Assembly (NCBI RefSeq): GCF_002288925.2
Contig: NW_022098037.1
Coordinates: forward strand, 7,374,901-7,438,900
From: Delphinapterus leucas
Taxonomy: Eukaryota > Chordata > Mammalia > Artiodactyla > Monodontidae
Length of the DNA: 64,000 nt
Direction of reading: 5' to 3'
The translations under genes were made by a program, and so were the position numbers. Position 1 is the stretch's first letter. Every line of letters begins with the position of its first letter. The notes beneath the pieces were generated by a model. It searched no databases and was not told where the DNA came from. It was given only the letters and a program-made list of their open reading frames with translations. This document shows, one piece after another, positions 34,396 to 46,935 of this stretch.

Positions 34396-36694
34396 GTTCA
34401 GGTCTTGAGGAGAGGGGAATATGGACAGTTTCTAATCAACAGGCATAAAGTTTCAGTCAGGCAAGATGAATACGCTCCAGGATCTGCTGTACACCATCGC
34501 ACCTAATAATACATTGTATACATAAGCATTGATTAAGAGGATAGATCTCAGGTTAAATATTCTTTCTACATAATAATTAAACAATAAATGTTAGGTATCA
34601 TTCTATTATTATCCAGTACATTTGACAATGACTATGGAGCTTATCTTTTTCAGTCTAATTGTTTGGATAACTGATTGTGAAAGTCCCTTCCAGCTCCAAA
34701 ACTCTATGCTTCCATGAAATACCTTGCTTTCTGGTCCCTACCTTTCCTTAGAGTAGCTGTAGTTGTGGTTTGAATTTTGTGGTGCATATGAGAACTGATG
34801 CTAGCTTAGCTGGCTTAGTGAGAAATGTATCTACAAAAAATCAATTTATTCTGCCTCGACTTTCTCCTCCTTCTCCTACTCCATCATTCTTGAAGTTGTC
34901 CCAGAACTCTGTTTGACTTTGTAGTTTCTTGCTTCTTTCTCATTCTGAAATATATTTTTCTTTTTGGCTTTTGACACTGGACAACATAAATTTTCCTTTT
35001 AATAGACTTGCCCATGTATATAGTAAATAAGACCAGGACTGTGTCAGGGAAATTTCCCCAAGAGATCGGGCAGGTTTTTGATGGTAAGTGTATTAGATAT
35101 GCTAGGGACGCTGAAGAAGGGAGAGGAGAAAAACTTGTTAGACACGTATAGACCTTCACATCATGCCAAAATATTTTATATGCACATATTTGCAGGAGTA
35201 TTTCTGATTTACTCTGTTTATTTACCAGTGTTCTCTCTAGGAAAGAGTGCATTGTCCCCTGAAAAACTAGTCGTCTTTGGCTAAAACTCTTTTGTCAAAT
35301 ATGAAAGTGCAGTCTTAAGAATTTTATTAGTGTGGTTGGGATCAATGACTATTGCTTCGAAATGCAGATGTGGATTGTGAAGCCGGTGAACAGGACTGTG
35401 CAAGGAAAATGGCATTGTCGAGGATGGAGGAAAAGGCCAAGACCTGTGCCAGATGTGAGCAGGTAACGCCAAGGTTATTTGTAAAAAAGATGGTGGTGGG
35501 GAGGATGGCTGAATTCCTGGGACAATAGCCTGAGAGATCAGGGACTCGAAAGAGTAGAGGCAGGAAAAGTGAGCCGGGGGTGGGGGAGGGGAGAAAAACT
35601 GAGGCAGGAAGAGGGACGAGATCCGAGAGGATACAGAATAAAGGCAGAGCAGCAGACAAAGCCCTCAGGACCAAAAGCCAGAGAGAATCCCAGTTTGTTT
35701 AGCCCAGAGACAGGAAAAAGGACATCCTCTCAAAGGACCTAGGTTATGGGCTGGATGGAGAAGATAGATAACAGGAAAGAACCCGGCTTCTCTAGGGACC
35801 CAAAGAACAAGGCCTGTCCCTCCTTCCCCCCTCCCTTCATCCCCGCCCTAACCCTTCTCATAAGATAATAGCTTAACTTGAGGCTAGAAGGTGGAAATGG
35901 GACAAACTGTCTGAAAGGAGATAGAACTGAGTCCCCAAGGCAGGAGACTGCCAGAGAAGGCCTGGCAGGAAGGCCAGCATACTAATGGGGCCTGCAGGGA
36001 CAGGCCATTGTCTCATACTTTAAAAGCATTCTTTTATCAAGTAAGTGAGCATGTGAAGTGGGAAGCATTGAACTTGAGCTGGGCTTACCAGCAGCATGGC
36101 ATTCGACTTCAACTCTAAAAGCTGAGATCCTGAAATTCCCTCCCAGGTGGTAAAGTGCCTTGTCTGGATTTGGTGCCCAACGGATACCATGTGTGGGAGA
36201 CAACTCAGAAGCTGAGTCAGATGTGAGTGGGGCTGGAGAGAAGGGGCAGAAGAGGTACTGGTACCCTGTGCTGAAAAACAAGTGCAAATGGGGCAGTTCC
36301 GTCTTTGCTTTCCTGCATCTCTCAGATCAGGTGAGTAATAGGGAACCCCGGTAAATCCATTACACTAAGTAGGTTGCTTTCACATGATGATGTTGTGTAA
36401 TTCACTGTAACATTTAAATTGTTTAGTCTACATTAGGGGGTCACTGAGAATCCAAAGCAGATACAGGAAGCGTTTTGAAAACGACCAGTGCTAGACAAGG
36501 CTCCAGAATCCTCTGTCAATCCAGTGTTATAAGTCCTTACCTATTTTTCCCTTGCAATCTTTATGAATCCCAAGTGAATCACATCTAATTTAGTCTTTGG
36601 GAATTTGATTTCCCCAGTTTGGGTAGCTAGACCCCAAGAATCCCTTGACTTGCCTCGTTCCTTCTGAGGGGGGCTTCTCAAATACTTTCTGGGA
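34396..36694. other. Unclassified; possible old LTR-like unit at ~35340-36000
   Basis: A MIR-like tail ('aagtcccttccagctccaaaactctatg') sits at about 34680. At 35340-36000 lies a purine-rich block (aggaaaaggccaagacctgtg … ggacaggccattgtctc) that might be an old LTR, but I cannot name it. A 110-codon minus-strand open frame at 35342-35674 comes from this low-complexity block and is not supported as a gene. Confidence 0.3.
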
Positions 36695-36905
36695 GTATGG
36701 CCTCGGGTGCTGTTACCTCAAACTCTGGTTCTCCACTCATTATTTACATGTCCTTAGGAATTTGCCTTGCTTACCTGAGCTTCAGTTTCCTCACCTATAA
36801 ATGGGAGAACCACCACTACCACATAGGGCTGTTGTGTGAACTGATGATATGGTACATTTGAAAGGTGCCAGGGCTGGATGTGGCATACAGAAGTCCTCCA
36901 ATAGA
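36695..36905 (+). repeat. MIR SINE, sense
   Basis: 'cttgcttacctgagcttcagtttcctcacctataaatgggagaac' and 'gggctgttgtgtgaactgatg' are the MIR core and 3' parts. Confidence 0.7.
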
Positions 36906-38789
36906 TGTTTTCCTTTTTCTCTCAAAATGCCAGGCATCTAGCTCATCTTCTTTGTCCCAGTAATCTTGGGGGATCTTGCCCCAGAAAGAAAAGCAAGCCA
37001 AATTTGTGTGAGAGTCTTAAAGACTGCTTCAAAAAGAGAAGCTTTCTCTTAAGTAGCCGAATGGGCTTGAGCAACAGACAATCCCCGGTTACTTTCATCC
37101 CCCAGCTGCAGACCTCTTCTTGGAGCTCTGGCTGCCTGAAGGACTGAGCCACTAGCCCTCCATAAGTCCATCAGAGGACCGGGTATGAGAACTCGTGAAA
37201 GTGAGCACCAGTACACATACATTTTATGTGGGTTCTACTATACTGAAGATCAGTTTGAAGGAAACAGGTCTCAGCAAGCCTAGGGATGACATCAAACAGG
37301 GGCGTTTGCCTAGTATGGCTTCTCAGGAACCCACAAATCCTAACAAAAGATACATTTAGGTACGTCTCTGACCCTCAACCACATCAGCCCAGAACTCAGT
37401 GTGGTCACCTCATGGTTGTACCAGCATTGCATTTCTATTTTAGCCACAGGTTGTAAAATCATCACTAGGAGTCAAACAAGTGCATCTATAATGATGACTC
37501 ACCTTCTAGCCATAAGGTCTAGGAGAGACTGAGTACCTCCTGTCTGGCTGTGACCTTCTCAGGCCTACAGAATTGGTACTGTCAGAGGGTAGAGCCCCAC
37601 AGTTTGCCTTGTGTGGACTACCTTTTGGTGGGCTGCTCGAAGAGCTCATGTCGTCTGCATTGCAGGGAACTACATTTTCCAGGTTCCCTTACCAACTGGC
37701 TTTCAAGTATGTTTGGCCAGTGGGTTGTACTGGTGGAAGACTGGAGGGCAGGATGAACCAGAGTATTTCTCTTCCTTTTTGCTTCCAGTGAGGCTTCCAG
37801 CACTGTCTGCTTTAGTTTGCTTGCTTGTTTATGCAGTTTCAGGTCCTGTTGGTCAAGCCCATCCTCTGGGTTCCCAGCTCCTGTGGAGCATCCCCTGCCA
37901 CAGTTCTAACTCTCAACCAATGGCTTCAGGTTCTGGCTCTGGTAATATGACATCCTCCCTGGGTCCCTACAGCCCTAGGGGTGGTGGTGGCTTTCTGCTC
38001 TTGCTAATATCTGGGCTGCCTCACCATCCTTCTCTTGGCTTTTTAGCTCTTTCATTACCTACGTAAACAATTCCCTATATTAAGTTGGTTCTGTTTAAAA
38101 TGCCTTGGGTGGACTCTGTTTTCCTGATGAGCTTCTCACAGCTACACCTCCTTCAGTCAGTGATATTTTACCTTCATGTTGGACTTAAGTCTCTCATGTG
38201 AGGTTTGTCATCTCCCAGGCCATCCACTGGGAAACTGAGCAATAGTTCCTTCAGCCCTCAGGTTTCCCTGAACATATCCTGGGGTCACTTACCTCTGTGG
38301 GCTTTTGAACCTACGAGGGAGACAGGGTGCTTGTCATTTCTTAGTGACCTACTTTATATAAACGCCAGTCAAGCTTCCTCAGGTTGTCTTTGGCTTCCCA
38401 CCCATTGGTTAAACTAATTTCTTTTGGAGTCCAAAACTACTCTTAGTTCATCCTCTATTCTCCTCTTTTCTTTGGCTTATGTTATAAACTCTATGTCATC
38501 CCCCTAGACTTTGCTGTTGGGAGACAAGCCTCTAAATAAAACAAACAAACACAAAAACAAGCTAGAGAGCATCGAGGACCCCACAGATCCATTAAAGTGA
38601 TTGGCAGCTACATCCAGCTTCTAGAGGCAGTAGTGGTGCAGGGCTGTCAGCAATGTCCAGTGATAGGGGTGTGGGTCACCTACTGTTATTTGTTGTGGCA
38701 GTGATATCTTCACCAACCAGGTTCTGTAACATGATTTTGAACATGATCCCTGAATGTGTAGCCTCGGAGCTTGGTGTGCTGACTTTCCT
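36906..38789. other. Unclassified, possibly old LTR material
   Basis: No exon supported. The 37900-38100 part ('gtccctacagccctaggg...tgctcttgctaatatctgggctgcctcaccatcc') reads like an old repeat shared among mammals, possibly LTR-derived, but I cannot assign it. Open frames at 37550-38066 overlap in three frames, which argues for chance. Confidence 0.3.
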
Positions 38790-39990
38790 AGAGATTTTGT
38801 GAGCTACCCAATATCATTTTTTTCCCATAAATCATTAAAAATTAGTTTCTGATGCTTATAACTAAATAATAGGTATAGAAATTGGAACCACACACAGTGT
38901 TTTCTGATCCACAAAATCATACCTTCAGGTGTGCCCAGGTGCACTCTAATCTGATATGTTCTCAAAATGGGTCCACAATATCTGAGTTCCATGTAAATAT
39001 TCACAAAAAGGGCCTGTAATACTTAGGTGATCAATAGAGTCAGCCATTACTGGTCCAAAAGAGCCAGTAGCTCTTTATCCTCAGCTGTGCCAATGGTGCT
39101 CAGTGGGCTCGCTAGTTAAGTGACCATGGTGGCAGGAACAGACATACTAGCTCAATTATGTGGACTTCTCTTCACCTAGGCTTTCCTAGCATCACCAACT
39201 TGCCAGCTCTAGTGACCAACCGTGACCTTCCCAACTGATAGCACTCCAAGGAGACCAGTCATTCACACGATGGCAGGTTCATAGCATTTAATTCCTTCCT
39301 TTGTGGAGGGAGAAGCAGTATGTCCTTACTAAAATAGACATGATTTAGATTTACTTCCTTTCCCTCAGTGCTTCTGCCAAAGCCATCACCTGTAGGTATT
39401 CTGAATGTCTTTTTTCACTATCACAGTATCCCACTCAATGTTGCTTCTCAACAAGAAGCTCACACTTTAGGAGAGGAAGACAATGTGCTGATGCCCATGG
39501 AAATTCATGGTCTTATCGTAAACTGTGTCCTAGAAGCAGCTGGCTTTAAAAAACAGTGAAATGACTGAAGTAAGAATCAGTTATGGTGCCAACTGAAACT
39601 CAGCATCTTGAAAGGTTGGAGCGCCATCTTAGAGGTGAGACTTGTGTCTACCTGTGTTTGATATATGGTGCAGGCCCTTGTGGAAAACGTGGATCCAGGG
39701 ACCAAGGTGAGAAATGGGAATGCCACTTCTCACAATTACATTTCATATTATACCTATGACTTTGGGTAATGCTTGTATAGGAGCTTTAGTATTGTACTTG
39801 GAGAAGAAATGCTTCCACCAGAGGAAACAACAGAGACTGCTACCCTGACACTCCAGGCTCCTTTTAACACCAGGTAGGGAAAATATAGGCTATAGTTGAT
39901 CCTGGTTATCAAAGGTTCTGATACATAGTGTAGTCAGAGAAGAATATGAATAAAATCCAGAGGAACCTCCTAGGTCTTCCCTGCCCAGTC
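38790..39990 (+). repeat. Degraded ERVL internal (pol) remnant, sense
   Basis: An old endogenous retrovirus-like internal segment. The stretch 39040-39620 follows the layout of the ERVL integrase-coding region. A 63-codon open piece at 39368-39559 (MLLPKPSPVGILNVFFHYHS …) seems to be in the original frame, ended by a stop. Catalytic residues cannot be matched with confidence, and stops and indels abound, so it has no function. No matching LTR pair was seen around it; the LTR at 42180-42725 is separated from it by older L2 pieces. Confidence 0.5.
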
Positions 39991-40259
39991 ATAAATTAAG
40001 GGAAGGCTATAGCAATTCTTTATAACCGGGAACCCCTGAAAGCTCAGATCCCTCTGGAATAAAGTTTTGGGTCACTCCACAGTAGGAACACTGGCCATCT
40101 GAAGAGAAAGTAAAGGGAACATAGGATGAGTAGTGGAGAGTGGAAATAATAAATATTCACTGTGGCCTTCTTACCAGGGAAGTCATGGTTCGAGAGTAGA
40201 CATGAAAAGAGCAGGAAATATCTGTACTTGCAAGAACATAAAGGAAACCCTCCAAAGGT

Positions 40260-40790
40260 TGTCTTTTGCAACCAGAATGAAATCCAAAGTTTGTTCTGAT
40301 TTACAAAAGCCTACGTGAGTTGGCTGCTACCTACCTCTCCCACTTCATTTCATTCCACTCATCCCATTGCCCATCATGTTAAAGCCTATAGGTGAAGCTC
40401 ATTCTAGCCTCCAGGATTTGTATTAGCTGTTTCCCTAACCTGGAATGCTTTTCCCCTAGATATCCACATGGCTTAACCCCTCACTTCATTTGGACCACTG
40501 CTCAAACACCCTTACCAGTGAAACTTTCCCTGTCTACCTTATATAAACAGTACTACCCTGCTCCCCATTCTCTCTTTCCCTTGCCTTAAACACGCTTTAG
40601 CTCCCACTATAGAACTAGTAACTATATTGCATAGTAGATATTAGACATATATGTGTTTATCATCTGTCCCTCTCCAATGGAATATAATCTCCATGAGGAC
40701 AGAGATTTTTTTTGTTTATTATTGTACCCATAGAACCTAGAGTAGTGGAAGTCCTCAAATATTTGTTGAATAAGTGTTTTAATTATTCAT
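40260..40790 (+). repeat. L2 3' segment, sense
   Basis: 'cctacgtgagttggctgctacctacc', 'ccctaacctggaatgcttttcc', 'tataatctccatgaggacagag' and 'gtcctcaaatatttgttgaataa' are L2 landmarks in order. Confidence 0.72.
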
Positions 40791-41379
40791 GTAATGACAA
40801 AGATAAGATTTATTAACAGGAAATGGAAAGCCTTAGAAATCAGATGAGATATTTGAACCTCTCAAAGTTCAGACAGCATAATAAGGCATAAAATAGAAGA
40901 TGTTTTAGAGAGTTTTTGAAATTGCTCAGGGACTTTTGCTATCTTCCAAATTCTTTAGCTGTTCAGAATTGTGCCAATCGCTTATTCCTGAGAATGCTTT
41001 TATGTTGATACCTATTCTTCAGTAACCACCCCCAAATCTCCCTCTGAGTACCCTCGTTTCCTTTTCTAGCAAACTACTGACCTCTATTTTTAAAAAACCT
41101 TTTCTTCTCCAAGTGGCATATCTTGATTTTTCAGTAGCTGCTTCGTAAAGATGGTGGGAAAGGGCCTTATATCTTTGTTATGGCCCGGCATCCTGACTAA
41201 TGTGCCATTTGCTTCTGTGTATAAGTTTTGCAAGATATTCTGAAGCTCTTGCTAGATACTTTCATTATCAGAAAGTACACGCTGCTACTCAGATGGCTGG
41301 CTGTAGTGAAATAGATGTAGTATTGAGTTAGCTTTTTACTGTCCATCAAGGCAGTGAAAGTGGGTTTCTTTTTCCACTT
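40791..41379. other. No recognised feature
   Basis: AT-rich, nothing supported. Confidence 0.4.
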
Positions 41380-41840
41380 GTTCTGTCCAAAGCATCTGCT
41401 ACTTTCAAGATTTGTCCAGAAACTCCTGCTGCTCTTCCAGGTCTCACTGGTTTTCCCTTTGAGCTCATTTCACATACAGAGTTTCTACCTGACATTTAAG
41501 CCCTTAATAATATACTGTTAAACATTCTATTCCAGTGGAGTTTCCAGCTCTTTTCTGCCTCCACATAGTTATTAGCCCACACATTCCAGTCATCAACATA
41601 TCTCTCCTGTCAGTGATCATCAGTATTGGAGAGTTTCACATGCCCCATTACATTCTATATAAAAACCTCTGCCTATTTCAGTATTTTGACTTACCTTACT
41701 CAACCGGCTTGTAACTTCTGTGATCCTTGATTGTATCTCATGTTTCTATAGTATTCCCCAAAATAGTAGCTTAACATCTGGGATAGTGTTGGGCACGTAG
41801 TAAGCATAGTTTTCAACAAAAAGAAATTGATTGACAGATT
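41380..41840 (+). repeat. Weak L2 segment, sense
   Basis: 'gcttgtaacttctgtgatcc ... catctgggatagtgttgggcacgtagtaagca' resembles the last part of L2. The upstream extent is uncertain. Confidence 0.4.
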
Positions 41841-42179
41841 TTTTTTTAGAGTTTGTTGATAGATTTACTCCTCTTCTAGTAACGTTCTGAGTACACCCAG
41901 GAAGGCCAGATACAACACAAAAACCATAGGTTTAAAGCATTAGTTTGCTGGTGAAACAATGAGGGTCAGAGGGTTCAAGAATCTGCAAAGGGTGGCACTG
42001 TTGAAGAGATTGCTGATTGTAGGTAGTTAATTTTACCCTCAAGGACATTTTCATATTCCTGGCTGGGATTTTTTGACTGATGTCTAACTAAGGGTTTCAC
42101 TGAAATTTAGGTGAGTCATTATGTGTATATATTTGAATATCTTTACCTCTATTCCAAACCTTTAGTAAAGCTATACTAG

Positions 42180-42725
42180 TTCTAATCTGTTCTTTGATTG
42201 ATCCCATGACTATGCAATGTGGATGAGGGCCTTACAGCTTCACAGAAAATCCACTTTTGATTCTGCAACATCAACTCCATTTCAAATATGGCCAAGAGCA
42301 GGCACCCTCTCCTCTTCAGGCGTCTAGCCCAACCTCTGGGGAAGGGGTAGTGCCACCAGAGACTGAGTTCAATAATGTGGGCAATCAATCAATCAATCAT
42401 ATCTATGTAATGAAGTTCCAATAAAAACTCTGGACACGGAGGCTGAGTTTCCCAAGTTGGCAATACTCTGTTTGTATTGTCACACATTGATGCTGGGAGG
42501 GTAATGTGTCCTGAGAACAACAGAAGCTTTGCATTTGGAAGCCTCCTAAACTCTGCCCTTTGTGAATTTTTCTTTTGTTGGTTCTAATCCCTTCCCTATA
42601 ATAAAGCATGACTGTATAGATAATAGCTTTCAGTGAGTTCTGTGAATCTTACTAGTGAATGATCAAACCTGGGGTGGTTTTGGGAATCCCCCAAACTAGC
42701 AGCTAGTGTCAGAAGTAAGGGCAGT
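42180..42725 (+). repeat. Endogenous retrovirus-type solitary LTR, sense
   Basis: Layout of an LTR: 'ttccaataaaaactctggac' (about 42418), a polyadenylation signal ataataaagc near 42598, then 'gtgagttctgtgaatcttactagtgaatgatcaaacctggggtgg' and 'cagaagtaagggcagtctggga'. The family is probably ERVL-type but not assigned. A (tcaa)n mini-run lies at 42383-42399. Confidence 0.55.
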
Positions 42726-43754
42726 CTGGGAGACTGTGCCCTGAGACTGTAGTTTGGCTAACTGGTAATGACAACCCTCATCCCAACTCTTTCTCTGAGC
42801 TTGAAACATGACTGGAATAATAATTTTACATTATTGTAGTTTGGGAGAGATAGGGCTGTACTTTGCTTGTGTTCTGATTTATTTTTCTGCCTACTCTGCT
42901 GGCTTCATTTCTACAGCCTTTTCCAGATTCTGGTTCCTCTCTTCATAACGTCCCTCACCTTGTACTCAGACTTGCCCAACTCCAGGGCTTCAGGGAGGTA
43001 GGATAGATAAGAAGAGCTGCCTCTCAGCTGGTGCAGCCCACATTAAGGTTCTCTAAAGGTCTCTGGCCTCCTGGGACCTAGCGATGATCCTTGGCCCCTG
43101 TTTTTTAAACTTCAAACTTCCCTTGCTCCCCATAATATATGGACTTAATGCCACCACGGCAAGTCATTATGTGCCTGGGGATGCTGCCTTTCCTTTGCAT
43201 TAAAACCTTTTTCTACCCATTCTCAGCACTTCCTGAAGTTTCTTAGCCAGATGTTTCATAAACCTGAGGGATCATGAGGATCTCTTGGGGCTCTTGTTAA
43301 ATGTTCAGGTTCTCCACATGTCTCATGGAGATTTTTATTGTAGGTCTGGACTCTGGCTCAGATGTTTGTGTTCTTTTAATATAAATGCTAGGTACCCCAA
43401 TCATTCTTAGGGTCACCAACCATATCCATGAGCTTGGACTTCTGCTTCATATCTACTTCTAACTTGCAATTACCATCCTAAGTATTTTTCTTGTCCCTAC
43501 TGATGTTAGGAAGCAAACCTGAACCTGTCTGTATGCCCTCTGTTCTGGAGGAGTCATGCCCTAGCCCTTGTCCTAGGGCTGGCATTTCTCCAACCTTGCA
43601 TTTGCAACCTTGCAACCTGGCATTTCTTGGCCTTGTTATGGCTGGCTCTCCTCTCTGGCACTAGCATCTTTCTTCCTGTGCCCTATCCCAGCATCTGTAG
43701 TCTTGCCACACATAGATGGATGGATATCTAATATGATGACGAACTCCACAAACA
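42726..43754. other. Unclassified; faint MER5-like piece at ~43255-43410
   Basis: 'atcatgaggatctcttggggctcttgttaaatgttcagg' has hAT/MER5 character. The rest is unassigned. Short repeats of 'ttgcaacc' occur at 43590-43620. Confidence 0.35.
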
Positions 43755-44150
43755 AATTCATTAATTCAATAAACATTTACTGACTTGAGTTATGTCCCAG
43801 GCACTGTGCTAGGTCCTGGCGAGATGAAAAAAGGAAAATACTCATAGTTTAAATGGTGTGACAGACACATAAGGAAACAGCCATAATATCGTGTGATAAA
43901 TGCTTTAGCAGAAGCATGTACCAAGTGCTATGGAAACTTATACAGGGGAGTAATTAATTCCTCCTGGGAAGGGTCAGGAAAAGTCACAGAGAAGAGTTTA
44001 CATTTGGAAGGTGACTGAAAGCTCTCTCAGAGGTCAGGGGGAGGGGAGGGCATTCCAGGCAGAGAGCAAACCCTATTCAAAGCCAAGGAGAGTGAGAGTG
44101 CTCACTGTACTCAGACGACTTGGACGGGGAGTCTGATGGGCCAAGAGCAA
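43755..44150 (-). repeat. L2 segment, antisense, left part
   Basis: 'attcaataaacatttactgac', 'gtcccaggcactgtgctagg', 'gggcattccaggcagagagc' match antisense L2. It is interrupted by two MER5 elements and seems to resume at 44520. Confidence 0.7.
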
Positions 44151-44157
44151 TGTTTTT

Positions 44158-44325
44158 TCCAAGTGTGGTTCTCAGGTATCTGCACTGTAATTCCCCTAGG
44201 AGCCTGTTGAAAATGCACATTTCAAGGCCTCCCACCTTGTACGTAACTGATTTAGAATCTCAGGGGTGGGGGCCTAAGCAATCTTTATTCTTGACACCCC
44301 CCCCAATGATTCTTAAACCAATTAA
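44158..44325 (+). repeat. MER5-type hAT remnant (first of tandem pair)
   Basis: 'gtgtggttctcaggtatctg', 'tcccctaggagcctgttgaaaatgcac' and 'agaatctcaggggtgggggcc' are in MER5 order. A run of ten C at about 44297-44306 is unusual within it. Confidence 0.7.
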
Positions 44326-44327
44326 AG

Positions 44328-44490
44328 CAGTGATTCTCCACATCAGTACACTATAATCACCAAGGGGGCTTTAAGAAAATACTGATGCCTCAGCCTCACC
44401 CTCAGAGATTCTCATTTAATGGGTCTGGGGTGTGGCCTGGGCATCTGAATTTTTAAAGTTCCCTGGTGATTCTATGTGGAGAACTACTTC
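44328..44490 (+). repeat. MER5-type hAT remnant (second of tandem pair)
   Basis: Begins cagtgattctccacatcagt and ends ...tggagaactactt, so the ends form the expected hAT inverted repeat. Internal 'gagattctcatttaatgggtctggggtgtggcctgggcatctg' is diagnostic. It stands 2-3 bases after the first copy, same orientation. Confidence 0.8.
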
Positions 44491-44519
44491 ACCCAACTTG
44501 AGGACCACAGAAACAGAGC

Positions 44520-44690
44520 ATCGGAAGGTGAAGCAGACACATGGAGAATGGCTACAAATTATGAAGAAGATGTAAGAAATTCATGAAGGGCTTTCCATGC
44601 CAGTTTGGGGAGTTTGGTTTTGATTTTGTAGGAGGTGGAGAGAGATTGGGAGAGGTGGCTCCTACAAGCTCATACTTCTGTTTAGCTCTT
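44520..44690 (-). repeat. L2 segment, antisense, right part
   Basis: 'aaattcatgaagggctttccatgccagtttggggagtttggttttgat' continues the antisense L2 body beyond the MER5 pair. Confidence 0.55.
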
Positions 44691-44859
44691 ATGAAACAGT
44701 GTTTTTAGGAAACAAGACCCAATCTGGTTTGTACATCCTTTGTGTTTGGGAAGGGATACTCTCCTGGGAACTTGTCCCCATAAAGTGTCTCAGCTGTGCC
44801 CTCAGGAGAACTGTTCTTTCCCGATACTTGGGCACTGAGTATTCCTGTTACTTTTTTTT

Positions 44860-45207
44860 TTTAATTAGTTAATTAATTTATTTTGGCTGCTTTGGGCCTT
44901 CGTTGCTGCACGCGGGCTTTTCTCTAGTTGCAGTGAGCAGGAGCTACTCTTCATTGCGGTGCACAGGCTTCTCATTGCAGTGGCCTCTCCTGCTGTGGAG
45001 CACAGGCTCTAGGCTCCCGGGCTTCAGTAGCTGTGGTACGTGGGTTTCAGTAGTTGTGGCTCACGGACTCTAGAGTCCAGGCTCAGCAGTTGTGGCACAC
45101 GGGCTTAGTTGCTCCGCGGCACATGGGATCTTCCCGGACCAGGGCTCGAACCCATGTCCCCTGCATTGGCAGGAGGTTTCTTAACCACTGCACCACCAGG
45201 GAAGCCC
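44860..45207 (-). mobile_element. CHR-type SINE, antisense
   Basis: Tail ttaattagttaattaattta at the left, body 'ggctgctttgggccttcgttgctgcacgcggg', and a head whose complement ends accagggaagccc at 45207. T-runs on both sides hide any target-site duplication. Confidence 0.92.
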
Positions 45208-46039
45208 TTTTTTTTTTTTTTCTTTTTTAAAGGTTGCTCTTCTTCATTCAGAGAAATTAACAACTGCTTCCAGCACAGGGGAATGGGTGGGCGGGGAAGG
45301 TAGGAAGGGTCTGGGCAGGGCTGCGAGTCCTCAGAACCCCTGTTACTTTCTTCAGAGATGCATTGAGCCCCTATTCTGTGCCCGTGGTTGAAAAATCCCC
45401 ATCTGTACCCCAGGTGAATTCTGAGCCATGCCAAGTTCAAGGAGGCAAGACTGCAAGAGTGCAGGGAGATTGGTAGTAGAGGTTACACATTCACATAGTT
45501 TCCATTAGGCTCAGAGGTTAGAGGTATAAACCTCAACCAAGTCCCTAAGTTTCATGAATGGAAAGAAAAGTGTTGTATGGGTTATGGTGACTTTGGAGTG
45601 CAGAGAAGTTTTGGAATGGATCACAATGGGATAGAAGAGGGAGAGGTGGGAGGGGAGGGAGAAAGTCTAGGAAAACAGCCAGTCATCACCCCAGGCTGAG
45701 GTTTGGTGACTTAGTGGGCCAATTTGATCAAGATAGAATCAGAAATTTTGTGAGTACCAGTGTGAAGAAAAAGGAAAGGAGGTCAGAAGTCCAGTGCAAG
45801 AGCCACCTGAAGGCCCTTTGTAGCAAATGGTCATGAGACCCTCAATGAAAGTCTGTCCTTCTTATAGTCCTCTCATTTCCCTCTTGTATTTTCTTCACCC
45901 TTTTCCCTCTTGTTTAACACTCTGCCTCTTCACTACCAACAGTCCTCTTAGGGACAACCAGCAAAACCCACAAAACTCCGCAGTTTTTTCATGAGCACAT
46001 GAGTCACAGCTCTTTTTCTCAGAGCTGAGAAAAATGTGT
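45208..46039. other. No recognised feature
   Basis: Nothing supported apart from a poly(T) run at the left edge. Confidence 0.4.
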
Positions 46040-46170
46040 ACAGTTCTTTGGTCCAATCCCTTCCATTTGTAAATGAAGAAACAGAGGCTCAGAGAGGTGG
46101 AGTGACTGCCCAGAGAGGCAAAGATCACATAGCTAGTCAGTGGTACAATTACGACAGACCCATGTCCCTG
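46040..46170 (-). repeat. MIR SINE, antisense
   Basis: 'aaatgaagaaacagaggctcagagaggtggagtgactgccc ... gatcacatagctagtcagtgg' is a clear antisense MIR. Confidence 0.8.
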
Positions 46171-46719
46171 GCTTACTCTCTGAGCCTGTGTCTACTTTAC
46201 TAAGCTGTTGTCACAATGGTGAATTCTTGTGTTTTGCATGCTTTGATGAATTTCACATTCATCATGTTGGGTTCCTACAGCCACTTTGTAAGAAGGCTAG
46301 AGCAATTACTTCCTCATGTTTGCTAAATCAACTGAAGGAGAATAGAACTTTGCTTAAAGATACAAGCTTCACCAGAAAGGAAGCAGAAGTTTATAAAATA
46401 GGGAAGTTCAGGTTCACAGGATGTTAAGCCATATGACCAGAATTTTCATATAATAGACTCCAGAATTATAGCTTACCATTATGATGATTTAGAGTCCCAG
46501 AACCACTACTCTGGGACAAGGAGAGACTTTGATAGTTCTGTGATTGAGTGCAGGAAAGGACATTATATGGTTACATTACTTTGGCGCTTTGACCTTTGTC
46601 TTGCTTCCTTTTGAAGTCTTCTAAATTTTTCTGCTGGTGCTCTCACGCTAGGTTGTGGGAAATGAGCTCACTGCTTCCCTCACAAAGCAACACAATGCCA
46701 CCTTTAGCTGTGGCTTTAT
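46171..46719. other. No recognised feature
   Basis: A 95-codon open frame starts inside the MIR and runs to 46427. It has no domain and an implausible start, so it is not called. Confidence 0.4.
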
Positions 46720-46935
46720 GGAACCTCAGAGCCCAATGTGGTGTCTGACTCAGTGCCTGGCACATAGCAGGCACTCAACCGATGTTTGTTGACCTGAGTT
46801 GAGATGAAGTCAGCAGAGCTGTGCTGAATTACTATCAGGGAAACCTTAGGCAAGTCATTTCCATTTTCTAAGCTCATTCTTTTCTCCTACAAAATTACAG
46901 ACAAGAACCAGACAGCTCTGATGTTCCTTTCCACT
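46720..46935 (+). repeat. L2 terminus followed by MIR, both sense
   Basis: 'ctcagtgcctggcacatagcaggcactcaaccgatgtttgttgac' (46748-46795) is the L2 end. 'tatcagggaaaccttaggcaagtcatttccattttctaagc' and 'gatgttcctttccactcag' (46830-46935) look like MIR. Confidence 0.6.

Noticed and set aside
35041..35100. Possible exon end at 'tttttgatggtaagtg' (35076-35091)
   Set aside because: The donor-like GTAAGT has no acceptor with an open frame upstream that I could pair with it.
35342..35674. 110-codon minus-strand open frame
   Set aside because: Comes from a purine-rich low-complexity block; Pro/Leu/Ser composition and no splice signals.
39368..39559. Host gene exon
   Set aside because: The 63-codon frame lies within, and in the likely frame of, an ERVL pol remnant and ends in a stop without donor signal.
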